Source of the DNA: Catonia carolina
Lineage: Eukaryota; Arthropoda; Insecta; Hemiptera; Achilidae
Length of the DNA: 64,000 nt
Direction of reading: 5' to 3'
Assembly (NCBI GenBank): GCA_035578175.1
Contig: JAQMRL010000003.1
Span: forward strand, 91,056,469-91,120,468
Notes under the pieces: generated by a model
Database searches by the model: none
What the model saw: only the letters and a program-made list of their open reading frames with translations
Told to the model about the DNA's origin: nothing
Shown here: positions 63,504 to 64,000 of the stretch, one piece after another
How positions within the stretch are numbered: the stretch's first letter is position 1
How the letters are laid out: each line of letters opens with the position of its first letter
Program-made: the position numbers and the translations under genes

Positions 63504-64000
63504 ATATTGTGACACTTATTGCTAAGGTCCGTTTCGGGATCTAGGTTATTAAATAATTAATACACTAAAGTTTACAAATTACAAATATTTATTAGACTAA
63601 AAGATTACAAAATAAATGATTAAACTAATTATAATTAAATAACACAATAAATGATTTAATAATTCACTTAAAACAGATAATAAACAATAAATAACTTACA
63701 ATCACTTTTATAGATTACACAGACATACAAAACATAGAAATTGAATTCACATTAACTTTACAATACACTCACAAAAAGACTTTACACAATACGCACACAA
63801 CAAAGGCAGTATAACAATCTTGAATCACTACAATACTCGGATGTGTAACCTGTAAATACACACCCCGATAATCGTACGGCAAAGATCACACGAATACTGA
63901 CTGGACCGCGCTCGGGGGTCTCCTTTTATAATCATTCACAAAGGTCGTTCCAGAACAAAGTAGAGAAATCATAAAGTACAAAAATAACTCTTTATTAATG
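63504..64000 (-). mobile_element. LTR, minus strand, reaching the window edge
   Basis: Reverse complement of the 33.0-33.55 kb solo LTR with moderate divergence (CGTGTGATCTTTGCCG is conserved). The window stops about three bases before the LTR's outer end, so it cannot be told whether this is a solo LTR or the 3' LTR of an element continuing to the right. Confidence 0.78.

Overview
The window looks like nuclear DNA from an arthropod, most likely an insect: about two-thirds A+T, spliceosomal introns, BEL/Pao and other LTR elements, several LINE clades, tRNA-derived SINEs, and TTAA/TA-target MITEs. A hemipteran is possible from the flavour of the repeats, but I cannot prove the order or species from sequence alone.

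The only host protein-coding gene I can support is a plus-strand testis-specific-type serine/threonine kinase (TSSK family), coding from 36621 to beyond 53119. Four constitutive exons (36621-36716, 37797-38005, 39633-39856, 45507-45721) join in frame to give 248 residues covering the glycine loop through subdomain IX. They are followed by three tandem alternative 3'-terminal exons (53119-53559, 55635-56027, 59121-59468). Each supplies the last piece of the kinase fold (including the subdomain XI Arg), a different tail, its own stop and its own AATAAA. The predicted isoforms are 394, 378 and 363 residues. All three terminal exons are preceded by nearly the same ~25-nt intron tail, which starts with CTGAT and has no strong polypyrimidine tract, although the exons themselves have diverged. 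Upstream, 36136-36237 holds three CCAAT boxes, a CRE half-site and a palindromic RFX X-box, which would suit a spermatid-expressed gene. This gene is the best candidate for something undescribed in the window.

Left third (1-27.4 kb): mostly AT-rich DNA with mobile elements. At 4.3-9.0 kb lies a recent minus-strand BEL/Pao element with nearly identical LTRs and gag and protease ORFs but no RT/integrase; one LTR carries a SINE. Also present are other SINEs (10.5, 14.1, 19.0 kb), a solo-LTR-like element (12.3-12.8 kb), a piggyBac-type MITE (16.4 kb), a hAT-type MITE (19.6 kb), a foldback MITE (21.8 kb), a microsatellite-bearing repeat (3.0 and 25.5 kb) and a GC-rich minisatellite island (13.6 kb).

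Middle (27.4-36 kb): a 5'-truncated LINE with an intact 684-residue RT ORF and a 13-bp target-site duplication, a second piggyBac-type MITE (31.3 kb), a SINE (32.6 kb), a solo LTR (33.0-33.55 kb) and a Tc1/mariner-type MITE inserted into an older LINE remnant (34.3 kb).

Right (36-64 kb): the kinase gene. Its introns hold a third piggyBac-type MITE, SINEs, a second copy of the Tc1/mariner-type MITE, another TA-target MITE, decayed LINE pieces, and a GC-rich island at 40.1-40.8 kb whose minus strand carries CCAAT and TATA boxes and four histone-3'-end-like stem-loops. After the gene come a decayed LINE RT (59.9-61.9 kb) and a minus-strand LTR that runs into the window edge. No rRNA, functional tRNA, CRISPR array or other bacterial-type feature was seen.
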